From Sphingomonas sp. S-NIH.Pt15_0812 (GTDB lineage Bacteria > Pseudomonadota > Alphaproteobacteria > Sphingomonadales > Sphingomonadaceae), in the NCBI RefSeq assembly GCF_003951315.1, contig NZ_QLJH01000059.1:1-9715 (forward strand): a stretch of DNA of 9,715 nt, given 5' to 3'. Made by a program: the position numbers and the translations under genes. Below, in pieces: positions 1-6,679 of the stretch. Within the stretch, counting starts at the first letter, position 1; each line of letters begins with the position of its first letter. A model generated the notes under the pieces. The model did not search any database and had not been told where the DNA came from. It was given only the letters and a program-made list of their open reading frames with translations.

Positions 1-78
1 GCCGCCCTGACCCAGCATGATCTCAACCTCGCGCAGCTTCCCGATGATTTCCTCGGGCTTGTGCTTCTTGGCAGGCAT
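1..78 (-). CDS. IS3-family transposase OrfA, N-terminal fragment (cut by window edge)
   Basis: Reading leftward from an ATG at 78, the frame stays open to the window edge and gives 26 residues beginning MPAKKHKPEEIIGKLREVE and ending LGQGG. This is the familiar start of the small OrfA protein of IS3-family insertion sequences, a helix-turn-helix DNA-binding subunit. In intact elements it is fused by frameshifting to the DDE catalytic OrfB. An AAGGAAGGG ribosome-binding site lies just upstream on the minus strand. The rest of OrfA and all of OrfB would lie outside the window, so intactness cannot be judged. The family call rests on recognising the N-terminus; the IS3 subgroup is less certain. 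Confidence 0.82.
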   Translation of the reverse strand, partial: MPAKKHKPEEIIGKLREVEIMLGQGG

Positions 79-141
79 TCGTCGTCCCTTCCTTGGTCCA
101 GACTGTCATAGTCGATGGACCACTCAGAGGGGGGCAGCTCA
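1..141 (-). mobile_element. Left end of an IS3-family insertion sequence (partial)
   Basis: On the minus strand, a TGAGCTGCCCCCC sequence begins at 141, about 60 bases before the OrfA start. IS3-family elements end in 5'-TG and often carry short C-rich terminal inverted repeats at this distance from OrfA, so 141 is the likely outer boundary. The other end, and therefore the matching inverted repeat and target-site duplication, is off the window. The boundary is an inference from a single end. Confidence 0.55.
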
Positions 142-245
142 AATCGACTCGCGCCCGAAAACGCCATTCATGTGACCTCTCGGATAGCGGGTACCAGCCA
201 CAGACACGTCTTGGAAACAAGGCTGCTCTTGCAGTTCTACCGCTT

Positions 246-281
246 ACAACAAAGGGCTGCCAATCTCTTGATCAGCAGCCC
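246..281 (-). terminator. Hairpin terminator behind the PEP-CTERM gene
   Basis: A perfect 7-bp stem (GGGCTGC at 254-260 pairing with GCAGCCC at 275-281) encloses a 14-base loop. Read on the minus strand it is followed by TTTGTTGT. It lies about 28 bases beyond the stop codon of the PEP-CTERM gene, the expected place for a factor-independent terminator. The T tract is interrupted, so strength is uncertain. Confidence 0.6.
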
Positions 282-308
282 CTGATAAGAAGACGAAGCA
301 GTCAGATA

Positions 309-1067
309 TCAGACAAGAGACACCTTGATCGACCGACGCCGGAAGCGAGCGGTTGCGCCGATCATTCCGAAACCGAGGAGCATCATCGCCCAGGTAGCGG
401 GCTCGGGAACCGCGGCAGCCGTTCCGACGACATCGAATTCGCGGTAGATGGTCGCTGCAGGATCAGCGGGAGCTATGTCGAAACGGATCGCCGCTACGCC
501 GGAGGCAAAAGCGTCAACGCCGGAATTTACATCGTTCTCGAGGGTAAGACGCGACGCCTGGTTCAAGCCACCTGCGTTCGAGCCGATGAAGGAGCCGAGA
601 TTGACAAAACTATCAACGCCGGTGGTCACATAGCTGACGAAGACGGTGTAATTCTGACCGGTACGATTGTCCTCGTGCGCAGCAAAGGACGAAATCCGCG
701 TAAGATCGTAGCCGTTACGCGCGGTCGACAAATCGAATTTATAAACGAGCGAGAAGGTGCCATCGCTATCGAAAGCGCCACCCGAGCTATCGAAACCGTT
801 AGTATTGGCGCCATTCATGCCGTCGTTCAGCACCGTCGAAGCCTGGCTGGAATTGCCGAACGCGGTGTATCCAGTCTGCGTCACACTCAGCAGGCTCTTG
901 CTTCCCGCATTGATCAAGTCATTCGCCAGGATTGATCCCGCAAAAGCTTGCTGGTTATTGCTTTGCGTATCGTTGCCAGTGCGAACTAGCGTGGCGGCCT
1001 GTGCCGTCACAGGAAGTGCAGCCAGAAGCATCGGCGCACTCAAAATCGCCACCATCGTCTTACCCAT
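309..1067 (-). CDS. PEPxxWA-CTERM sorting domain protein, exported
   Basis: A 252-residue exported protein of unknown function. Residues 1-24 form a signal peptide with likely cleavage after AQA. The middle is rich in Asn, Gly, Ser and Thr and low in Cys, typical of extracellular beta-rich proteins. The C-terminus has VPEPATWA (residues 220-227), a hydrophobic stretch to about 240, and RFRRR. This is the PEPxxWA form of the PEP-CTERM signal, common in sphingomonads, recognised by an exosortase that moves proteins to the surface or exopolysaccharide. No exosortase gene lies in the window. The ATG at 1067 is preferred: it puts the signal peptide at the very N-terminus and follows GGGGGA. A longer frame to 1100 would need a TTG start and adds 11 polar residues before the signal. 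The gene is monocistronic. The sorting class is clear; the function is not. Confidence 0.9.
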   Translation of the reverse strand: MGKTMVAILSAPMLLAALPVTAQAATLVRTGNDTQSNNQQAFAGSILANDLINAGSKSLLSVTQTGYTAFGNSSQASTVLNDGMNGANTNGFDSSGGAFDSDGTFSLVYKFDLSTARNGYDLTRISSFAAHEDNRTGQNYTVFVSYVTTGVDSFVNLGSFIGSNAGGLNQASRLTLENDVNSGVDAFASGVAAIRFDIAPADPAATIYREFDVVGTAAAVPEPATWAMMLLGFGMIGATARFRRRSIKVSLV

Positions 1068-1299
1068 ATTTCCCCCGTCAGATTCTGGTTTGTGTGACAA
1101 CGACGTTACCGATGCTAAAGGGATAGTTTGTGATGCCTCTCCGAAGCTTCGCTAGCATCCCGCTCATCTCGATCGTCGATGGGTAAGGCTGTTAATCGCT
1201 CGTTTAGGATCGACCTATGGCTGCACGTCTCATTTGATGAGATATCGCATACACTTATCCCAATGCGGGGCACTTTGCGCGGTCGACAATGCCCTGAGA
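1068..1299. other. Intergenic gap behind the AraC gene and before the PEP-CTERM gene
   Basis: These 232 bases contain no plausible gene. They must hold the promoter of the PEP-CTERM gene on the minus strand, but I could not pick a convincing -35/-10 pair. Two symmetric elements stand out: TCTCAT-TTG-ATGAGA at 1228-1242, a 6-bp inverted repeat, and the 10-base palindrome CGAAGCTTCG at 1142-1151. Neither is followed by a T tract, so they do not look like terminators for the AraC gene. Confidence 0.5.
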
Positions 1300-2295
1300 T
1301 CAACGCAGCTCCCGCTGCCAAGTGCGAAACTGTTCATCGGGTTCCGCACGCTGCACAGCCGCCCGATAGGTGCCAGGCCGAGTGCCGAAGCGTGCAAGGA
1401 AAGCTCTATTGGCCTGACTCTCGTCTTCAAAGCCTGCCGCTCGGGCGATCACCCCGAAACGTCGATCCTCTCCCGGGTGGGACAGAAGTCGTCGCACATA
1501 CTCCAGCCGCCGGGCCAATATGAATTTAGCGAGCCCGCCTTGTGCTCGCAGCGCGCGATAGAGCGTTGCTCTCGACAACCCTACTTCTACAATGGCCTCT
1601 TCAGGGCCAAAATCAGGATCACTGAGGCGAGCGTCCACGACGGCTTGTAACTCGAGCAGGCGGGTATTCTGCCCAGATTGCGCAAAAGCATTTTCACTGC
1701 CTCGCCGAACCTCGATCATCGACGCAAGTAGGCCACCTAGGGCGGTGGTTAATCCGGGCAGCGATCGCTCCTCAAGTTTTGGGAGGGATTCAAGCAGCGA
1801 CCGAATGAATGAAATATAAAGCTCGGTTTGCTCGCCATGCGCAACCAGCCCGTGCAGTCCGTCAAGCGGACCCACCATATCCTCAAGTCGCCGCGACGCC
1901 ATTGAAAGAGTGGCAACATGTACGTCGTAGGCTTCGTTGCGTAATGGCGCGTTCGTATCCATGATCACGAGATCACCCGCCGTCAGACCCATGACCCCCA
2001 TGCCAAGGTCGACCGTCAGCCGGCCGCTCAGCACAAGCGTCGCCGTCCAGTGGGAAAGACCATAGCGGGATAGGTTCCCGGGATCTCGGCTATGACCTAC
2101 GTCGTTCAACCGCCGGTCGTACAGGAACGCACGATCCAGCCGCCATCCCCGAAACGTTGCTCGCAGATTCGGACCCGTCTGCGAAATATCGGCGCCGGCG
2201 CTGTACAGGGCGCGATAACGTGGAAGGCGAATATCTGGCGGCAGCAATTCGGTGTCGAACTCTATCCGTTCCACGGGCCGTGCTGGGGAAGTCAC
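1300..2295 (-). CDS. AraC-family transcriptional regulator
   Basis: A 331-residue DNA-binding regulator. The N-terminal two thirds (about 20-200) resemble the sensing half of FeaR/OprD-regulator-like AraC proteins: a cupin-type core near residues 75-125, including GDLVIMDTNAPLR. The C-terminal AraC domain has its first helix-turn-helix near 229-250 (VGLSRATLYRALR) and its second near 276-310. It ends in the family signature with GFEDESQANRAFLARFG and GTRPGTYR. The start is GTG at 2295; it overlaps the TGA of the upstream MFS gene in GTGA, which suggests translational coupling, and there is no strong separate ribosome-binding site. Co-transcription with a transporter suggests that it senses the transported compound and controls this operon. 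The effector is unknown. Confidence 0.93.
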   Translation of the reverse strand: MTSPARPVERIEFDTELLPPDIRLPRYRALYSAGADISQTGPNLRATFRGWRLDRAFLYDRRLNDVGHSRDPGNLSRYGLSHWTATLVLSGRLTVDLGMGVMGLTAGDLVIMDTNAPLRNEAYDVHVATLSMASRRLEDMVGPLDGLHGLVAHGEQTELYISFIRSLLESLPKLEERSLPGLTTALGGLLASMIEVRRGSENAFAQSGQNTRLLELQAVVDARLSDPDFGPEEAIVEVGLSRATLYRALRAQGGLAKFILARRLEYVRRLLSHPGEDRRFGVIARAAGFEDESQANRAFLARFGTRPGTYRAAVQRAEPDEQFRTWQRELR

Positions 2296-3503
2296 AGTGT
2301 CTGCTGCGCTGTCGTGGAGGCAATGACAGCGGCAAGGGTGCAGGCCGTTGTCACAGCCGCCCCGGTTACCAGCAGCGCATCACCAAAGGCTGTTCCTGCC
2401 CGTCCCACATGCATGGCAACAGCCCCCGTCAGCAAAGGGCCTGAACCAACCGCGAAAAAGGTCGTAAATGCGAGGTACGTTCCGTTCACCCTGACGCTTT
2501 CGCCACGTGGCGTACGGAGTTGGATACCGAACAGTCCGCCGAGAAGCGCTATACCTAACGACACCAGCATTGCTGCCATGCCCACTATCGCACCAATTAA
2601 TGTGGGCACTCGAACGACCGCCGCCAAAGACACGAGCGCCGCTACCAGAGCGATGAGCACAAGCAAGGGCATCCGTTCCTGCCGGCGGTGAGATCGGGCA
2701 AAAAGCCAGCCGGCGATCATGGGCCCTGCTGGTGCCGCGAACAGCGTTACGGACCCAATTAATAGGGCTGCGTCTACCGTCGAAAGGCCGCGCTCTCGGA
2801 CCAGCAACGTTGGCAACCAGTTCAATATGGCTTGTGCAAACATCACGGGCGCGAACGCGACCAGAAAGACGGGCAGCAACTCGCGCCATCTCAGCCGAGG
2901 GTCCGATTTAGCCTTTGTCGAGAGAGGTGCAGGAGAACGTTTCGACAACAGCACCCCGGCCGCAACGACGTTCGGAATTCCAGTTAGGATGAACAACCAG
3001 CGCCAGACAGCCACGCCGCTCTGATTTGCCAGTGGCTCGAGGAGGACGAGCAACGAACCGGCCGCCAGCAGAGCCGTGCTGCGCCCCAGGCTCGCCCCGC
3101 TGACGAATACACCCAGCGCTTTGCTCTGATTTTCAGCAGATGCGCCATCGACCAAATACGCAATCGCTAAAGGTACGAAGACACCTTGACCGATGCCCAT
3201 CATCGCTCGTGCGGCCGTCAATGTACCAAGTGAGGTAGCAAGTCCCGTACAGATGCTGCCCACGGTCCAGATTATCACGCCGACGCCTAGCCACCCTCTC
3301 GAAGGGGGATGGCTACGACGAAATACGGCCAAGACGGAGGCGGCCACGCCATAGGTCGCCGCGAACGCCGTACCTATGATCCAACCGGCCTGAGCATCTG
3401 TCATGGGAACGCTACTACGTATGAGAGGTAGCGCACCGCCGATCATTGTGCGGTCAATGAACGCGAGGCAGTGGAGCATCGCTAGCACGATTACAAGCCG
3501 CAT
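2292..3503 (-). CDS. MFS transporter
   Basis: A 403-residue inner-membrane transporter of the major facilitator superfamily, with a run of hydrophobic segments consistent with 12 helices. Helix 1 carries FIDRTMIGGALPLI (Asp17-Arg18), the D-R pair seen in the anion:cation symporter and spinster-like groups. Helix 4 carries ARAMMGIGQGVFVPLA (about 98-113). A longer cytoplasmic loop near residues 190-207 separates the two halves. The usual loop 2-3 motif (GxLaDrxGRR) is replaced by FRRSHPPSRGWLG, which is degenerate. The start at 3503 is the first possible ATG: an in-frame TAG sits at 3507-3509, and GGAGG lies 10 bases upstream. It is the first gene of an operon with an AraC regulator. The substrate cannot be told; small organic acids are an inference from family resemblance. 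Confidence 0.95.
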   Translation of the reverse strand: MRLVIVLAMLHCLAFIDRTMIGGALPLIRSSVPMTDAQAGWIIGTAFAATYGVAASVLAVFRRSHPPSRGWLGVGVIIWTVGSICTGLATSLGTLTAARAMMGIGQGVFVPLAIAYLVDGASAENQSKALGVFVSGASLGRSTALLAAGSLLVLLEPLANQSGVAVWRWLFILTGIPNVVAAGVLLSKRSPAPLSTKAKSDPRLRWRELLPVFLVAFAPVMFAQAILNWLPTLLVRERGLSTVDAALLIGSVTLFAAPAGPMIAGWLFARSHRRQERMPLLVLIALVAALVSLAAVVRVPTLIGAIVGMAAMLVSLGIALLGGLFGIQLRTPRGESVRVNGTYLAFTTFFAVGSGPLLTGAVAMHVGRAGTAFGDALLVTGAAVTTACTLAAVIASTTAQQTL

Positions 3504-3656
3504 GGCCTAGGTGCCTCCAAGCGGCCGGTTCGGTACTACATAGTGCTTTGGCTTAGTGATCTACTTAGGTCAACACGTTCATTTCCCCGGCGTTTGACGA
3601 ACGTTAATGGGTGAAGCAGAGGCACCGCCGAGGGCACGGGATGCCCCCATCATTTC

Positions 3657-3673
3657 CTGATCATGCTGATCAG
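3657..3673. promoter_or_regulatory. Operator-like inverted repeat CTGATCA-TGC-TGATCAG
   Basis: Seven-base arms (3657-3663 and 3667-3673) are perfect inverted repeats around a 3-base centre, the shape expected for a dimeric regulator's binding site. It lies 154 bases before the MFS start and about 465 before the TonB-C gene. No regulator can be assigned; AraC proteins more often use direct repeats, so the neighbouring AraC product is not an obvious partner. Confidence 0.35.
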
Positions 3674-3838
3674 ATCGCGGCCTGAGCACTCGTAAAGCGT
3701 TGTAGGCGCGAACTCCGCAAGATTAAACTACGTTATGCTCGTTCAGTGGTTGCAAAGCGGGTACGCCACCAGCAACACGGAGCGTTTGTCGAGGCTTGCT
3801 TAATTTCTAAAGCTCGTCGTAACACAATGATCCATATC

Positions 3839-3890
3839 CGGTCATTAACGCTCCCTTCCCTGCTTCCCAACTTCAGACATCCATTCATCA
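3839..3890. repeat. Degenerate dispersed repeat, copy A
   Basis: This stretch aligns without gaps to 6449-6500, with 34 of 52 positions identical by hand count. The best-kept parts are CGGYCATT at the start and GCTTCCCARCTTCRGAC in the middle. It lies between genes and encodes nothing. Similar CGGNCATT-containing stretches are, from memory, common in sphingomonad intergenic DNA. Confidence 0.45.
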
Positions 3891-4092
3891 GGATAGAGCC
3901 GCCAAAGTATGCCGCCCGCGCGTGAGCGGCTGATTAGATCGAGCGCAAGCAGACCGTTCGCTTAGGAAAGTGGTATCCCTCCCCCAAGCATTGATTAGGC
4001 TGACTCCACTCAAGCTTGGCGGCGAACTCCACCGTCATCCGCGCAAAGTGGTGCTGGCCTATAAAGGCTATTTAGTAATATGATGGCGTGGC

Positions 4093-4113
4093 ATCCCGAA
4101 GCTTAGCCGGGAT
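4093..4113 (+). promoter_or_regulatory. Stem-loop in the leader of the TonB-C gene
   Basis: ATCCCG (4093-4098) pairs perfectly with CGGGAT (4108-4113) around a 9-base loop. It ends 24 bases before the start codon and just ahead of the GAGGGGG ribosome-binding site at 4124-4130. It could affect mRNA stability or be chance; there is no T tract behind it. Confidence 0.3.
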
Positions 4114-4137
4114 CAAGCGGCGTGAGGGGGTTCGGCA

Positions 4138-4740
4138 ATGAGTATGATAATAGGCCTACTGGTTGCGGCTGCCACCGGTTCGACACCTCGCCCACTTAAT
4201 GCATCGAGTTGGGTTTCAATTAAGGACTATCCTGCGGAAAGCCTGACTGAACACGCTCAGGGCACCGTGGGGCTGCAGTTAGCCATAGACCCCGAAGGGT
4301 ACGTCTCAGGCTGCACTGTCTCCAGTTCAAGCGGTTTCCGCTCGCTCGATGCCGCTACATGCTCCCTGATCTTCATTCGTGGTCGCTTCAGCGCCGCTCA
4401 TGATGCGGCAGGTCAACCCACGGCCTCGACGTACGCCACCAAGATCACATGGCGTTATCCTGACGACATACCGTCGCCGGTTGAGCCCAAGGCCATCGAA
4501 ATTGGCACCATTGCGATCGAAGAAGGCATGGGCATGTCGGTCCTCCATGTCGCTCCAAGCGGCATCATCTCAGCCTGCGATCCTGCCGAAGCAACGTACA
4601 AGAACATGCTTCGCCCGCCCGACCTATGCCATCTCTTTCCAGTCGGTTCGAGGTTCTCGCCGCCAGCCGTCCGAAAGGGAAAACCAGTGCGTCGTATCGT
4701 AACTGTGAAGATCGATATGGGCAGCGTCGTGGCACGCTGA
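4138..4740 (+). CDS. Exported protein with TonB C-terminal domain and a degenerate second copy
   Basis: A 200-residue protein with a short hydrophobic N-terminus (residues 1-14, weak signal peptide or anchor). Residues 31-106 form a TonB-C domain: YPAESL, then GTVGLQLAIDPEGYVSGC, SSSGFRSLDAATC, and RGRFSAAHDAAGQP. TonB-C domains contact outer-membrane receptors in true TonB, but many sphingomonad proteins have the domain without the proline-rich linker and a strong TM anchor, as here, so energy transduction is doubtful. Residues about 121-194 look like a diverged repeat (SGIISAC, DLC, SRFSPP, GKPV). Each copy keeps two Cys: C59/C75 and C147/C164. An in-frame TGA at 4123-4125 makes 4138 the first possible ATG. 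The OprB porin follows 126 bases later on the same strand. The domain call is firm; the role is unknown. Confidence 0.88.
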   Translation: MSMIIGLLVAAATGSTPRPLNASSWVSIKDYPAESLTEHAQGTVGLQLAIDPEGYVSGCTVSSSSGFRSLDAATCSLIFIRGRFSAAHDAAGQPTASTYATKITWRYPDDIPSPVEPKAIEIGTIAIEEGMGMSVLHVAPSGIISACDPAEATYKNMLRPPDLCHLFPVGSRFSPPAVRKGKPVRRIVTVKIDMGSVVAR

Positions 4741-4866
4741 CTGGAGCTTCGAATTACCGTCCGCGTACCGGAAAGAAGCTGATACGATGTTGGGTGTTGA
4801 GTCCTGCGCCAGACGGCACCGCTTCGCGGCTCCTGCGTTCTCCTCAGCTATAAAGAAGAGGGTGGC

Positions 4867-6339
4867 GTGAAAAGTAGATTGGGTGTGGGGTTGGGCTTGG
4901 CGCTGTTGATCACGGCCGAGCCGGCGGTCGCGCAGCAGGCACAGGACGAAGCCATGAAGGACGAAGCGTCACAAACGCCCGTTCAGGACGTGCAGGGACG
5001 CGGAGCGGTCGGACAACAGGGCCCTGCCAGTTCGCTTGGGAATACTCAGGCACAACCGGACAGCGGCGCCGCTGCTTCCAGCACAGCGGAACAGGAAGTG
5101 TTCCCTTCGGCACTCACGGCGGACACGCGTAGGCCGCCACCCCCCGGCCTGATCGGTGACTGGCTCGCGATCCGCACCCGGTTGGCACGTCGCGGTATCG
5201 GCCTGACCGCGCGCTACGCCTCCGAAAGTGCCTACAACGTCACTGGTGGTGAACGGCAGGTGCTCCGCGAGACCGGCCAGTTCGACGCGGGCATGTTGCT
5301 CGACCTGGACAAGGTTGCCGGATTGAAGGGCGGCGCCTTCCAGGCGACGATTACCTGGCGGCGCGGTCGCAATCTCAGCGACGATGCCGGGCTCGGCACG
5401 CTTCAACAGGTGCAGGAGGTTTACGGACGTGGCCAGACGCTGCGGGTGACGCAGCTGTGGTACGAGCAGGTGATCGGCGACAAGCTGGAGCTGAAGCTTG
5501 GCCTCACCAACCCGGGGGAGGATTTTGCAGCGTTCTCGTGCCAGTTTATGAATTTGAGCTTCTGTGGCGCGCAGCCGGGCAATCTCGCCGGCGATTATTG
5601 GTTCAACTGGCCTGTCAGCCAGCTGGGTGCGCGCGCCCGGATAAAGCTGGACAAGACGCACTATGTGTCGGCCGCGGTGTACCAAATCAACCCGCGCAAC
5701 CTGAATGAGCGGTTCTTCGTCGCACATGTCAACGGCGGCACAGGTGTGCTGATCCCAGTCGAGGCGGGCTGGACGCCAACCGCCCGCGACGGACGGGTCG
5801 GCGCGTACAAGATTGGTGGCTGGATCGCCACTGCCGACGGCGACGACGTCTATCTGGACGTGAACCGACGCCCGCAGGCGGTTACCGGCTTGGAGCCGCT
5901 GCAGCGTTCGTCGCGCTACGGCGTCTACGTCAACGTGGAACAGCAGCTCACTGGCCGCGCCCGAGACGGCAAGGCAGTCTCTGGGCTGAGCGTCTTCGCC
6001 AATGTCACCCAGACGGACCGGCAGACCAGCGTCACCGACAATCAGGTTTCACTCGGCCTGTTCTACCGCGGCCTTGTGCCCCGTCTCCGCGGTGAGGTGC
6101 TGGGCATTGCGGTGGCGCGGACCAACGTCAACGGCCGGATCGCACGCGCACAGTGGCTCGCTTCCACGGCGGGACGAGTCCAGGACGGGGCCGAGCAGGC
6201 TGCCGAGTTGTTCTACTCGATCCAGCCGCTCGAAGGGCTGGAACTCAGGCCCAACGTGCAATGGATCCGGCATCCAGGCGGTGTAAAGCAAGCCAACGAT
6301 GTAGGCGTAGTCGGGCTAAAGGCGGCGATCACGCTATAG
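4867..6339 (+). CDS. OprB-family (carbohydrate-selective) porin
   Basis: A 490-residue outer-membrane beta-barrel porin of the OprB type, which in Pseudomonas admits glucose and related sugars. Residues 1-23 form a signal peptide (AVA before Gln23/24). Residues 24-90 are a Gln/Ala/Ser-rich linker. The barrel starts at RPPPPGLIGDWLAIRTRLARRGI, and family features follow: YASESAYNVTGG, NPGEDFAAFSCQFMNLSFCG with a Cys pair at 225/233, GDYWFNWPVSQ, and a closing PLEGLELRPNVQWIRHPGG strand set. The last residue is Leu, not the usual Phe. The start is GTG at 4867 with AAGAGGG four bases before it. It may share a transcript with the TonB-C gene upstream, as no terminator is evident between them. The family is secure; sugar specificity is not shown. 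Confidence 0.92.
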   Translation: MKSRLGVGLGLALLITAEPAVAQQAQDEAMKDEASQTPVQDVQGRGAVGQQGPASSLGNTQAQPDSGAAASSTAEQEVFPSALTADTRRPPPPGLIGDWLAIRTRLARRGIGLTARYASESAYNVTGGERQVLRETGQFDAGMLLDLDKVAGLKGGAFQATITWRRGRNLSDDAGLGTLQQVQEVYGRGQTLRVTQLWYEQVIGDKLELKLGLTNPGEDFAAFSCQFMNLSFCGAQPGNLAGDYWFNWPVSQLGARARIKLDKTHYVSAAVYQINPRNLNERFFVAHVNGGTGVLIPVEAGWTPTARDGRVGAYKIGGWIATADGDDVYLDVNRRPQAVTGLEPLQRSSRYGVYVNVEQQLTGRARDGKAVSGLSVFANVTQTDRQTSVTDNQVSLGLFYRGLVPRLRGEVLGIAVARTNVNGRIARAQWLASTAGRVQDGAEQAAELFYSIQPLEGLELRPNVQWIRHPGGVKQANDVGVVGLKAAITL

Positions 6340-6343
6340 CCCC

Positions 6344-6382
6344 GCGCGACCGAATGGCTCAAGCCGACCCGGCTAGTCGCGC
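6344..6382 (+). terminator. Nested stem-loop behind the porin gene
   Basis: GCGCGAC (6344-6350) pairs with GTCGCGC (6376-6382), and inside it AGCC (6362-6365) pairs with GGCT (6371-6374). It begins four bases after the porin stop codon. There is no T tract after it, so it may be a weak terminator or an mRNA 3'-end stabiliser rather than a classical factor-independent terminator. Confidence 0.42.
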
Positions 6383-6400
6383 AGACCAAGAGAAAGGTTG

Positions 6401-6500
6401 TCGTTTGGACATTCCGCCCTTTCCATGGTGGCCGCAGCGACCCAGAAACGGCCATTCCGGACGCCCTACCCGCTTCCCAGCTTCGGACGTTTGTTCAGCT
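6401..6500. repeat. Degenerate dispersed repeat, copy B with tandem sub-motifs
   Basis: Three related heptamers follow each other here: GGACATT at 6407, GGCCATT at 6450 and GGACGTT at 6485, spaced 43 and 35 bases. The part 6449-6500 aligns gap-free with 3839-3890 (34/52 identical by hand). It lies wholly between genes. It looks like a decayed sphingomonad intergenic repeat rather than a site for one regulator, but both are possible. Confidence 0.45.
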
Positions 6501-6595
6501 AGGTGTGGCGTCCACGGTGGAGTCATCGCGGATGCGCAATTGACTGACGGGTTGGGTTACCGGCTTTTACAGCAGCGGTGGCGGGTGTCGTAAGT

Positions 6596-6623
6596 TTGCC
6601 CACTTGGAAAGACGCGCTAACAT
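6596..6623 (+). promoter_or_regulatory. Candidate sigma-70-type promoter of the ABM-HAD operon
   Basis: TTGCCC (6596-6601) and TAACAT (6618-6623) are separated by 16 bases; each matches four of six consensus positions. Transcription would begin near 6630, leaving about a 50-base leader before the ATG at 6680, and would support that start over 6635. It is based on consensus alone. Confidence 0.35.
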
Positions 6624-6679
6624 TGGCTTTCTGAATGGTCGACGAGGTTGCTCGTGGAGGCCGTAATCAGGAGACGTCC

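Larger units (their letters stand above)
3504..4137. other. 634-bp divergent intergenic region, no gene seen
   Basis: No open frame of credible length or coding character is present on either strand. The region must hold promoters firing left (MFS-AraC operon) and right (TonB-C gene). Visible items are a TTGACC at 3569-3574 (minus strand), a possible -35 without a clear -10; a GGGCA/TGCCC hairpin at 3632-3646; an inverted repeat at 3657-3673; a repeat fragment at 3839-3890; and a stem-loop at 4093-4113. No tRNA-like fold was found. It is visibly more AT-rich than the genes beside it. Confidence 0.6.
6340..6679. other. 340-bp intergenic region, no gene seen
   Basis: No convincing gene lies here. 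An ATG at 6635 opens the same frame as the ABM gene but has no ribosome-binding site and adds 15 residues foreign to the family. The stretch holds a strong stem-loop just behind the porin (6344-6382), a run of GGACATT/GGCCATT/GGACGTT motifs (6407-6500), and a candidate promoter for the ABM-HAD operon (6596-6623). Confidence 0.6.

Noticed and set aside
93..935. A 280-codon open frame on the plus strand over the PEP-CTERM gene
   Set aside because: It lies antisense to a gene with a clear signal peptide and sorting motif; its product has no recognisable domain, and high-GC DNA gives such shadow frames.
1228..1242. TCTCAT/ATGAGA inverted repeat as a terminator of the AraC gene
   Set aside because: The loop is three bases and no T tract follows on the minus strand; it remains only a symmetric element.
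3504..4137. A tRNA or small peptide gene in the long gap
   Set aside because: No cloverleaf or GGTTCRA-type T-loop with matching arms was found, and the only short ATG frames lack ribosome-binding sites and coding character.
4801..4850. CCGC-TTC-GCGG hairpin between the TonB-C gene and the porin as a terminator
   Set aside because: Four base pairs and no T tract; too weak to split the two genes into separate units.
4969..5727. A 252-codon minus-strand frame inside the porin gene
   Set aside because: The plus-strand OprB product is clearly coding; the antisense protein is rich in Arg and Ala without family features.
6635..6679. Longer N-terminus for the ABM protein starting at 6635
   Set aside because: No ribosome-binding site, and the 15 extra residues precede the conserved domain start; AGGAG favours 6680.
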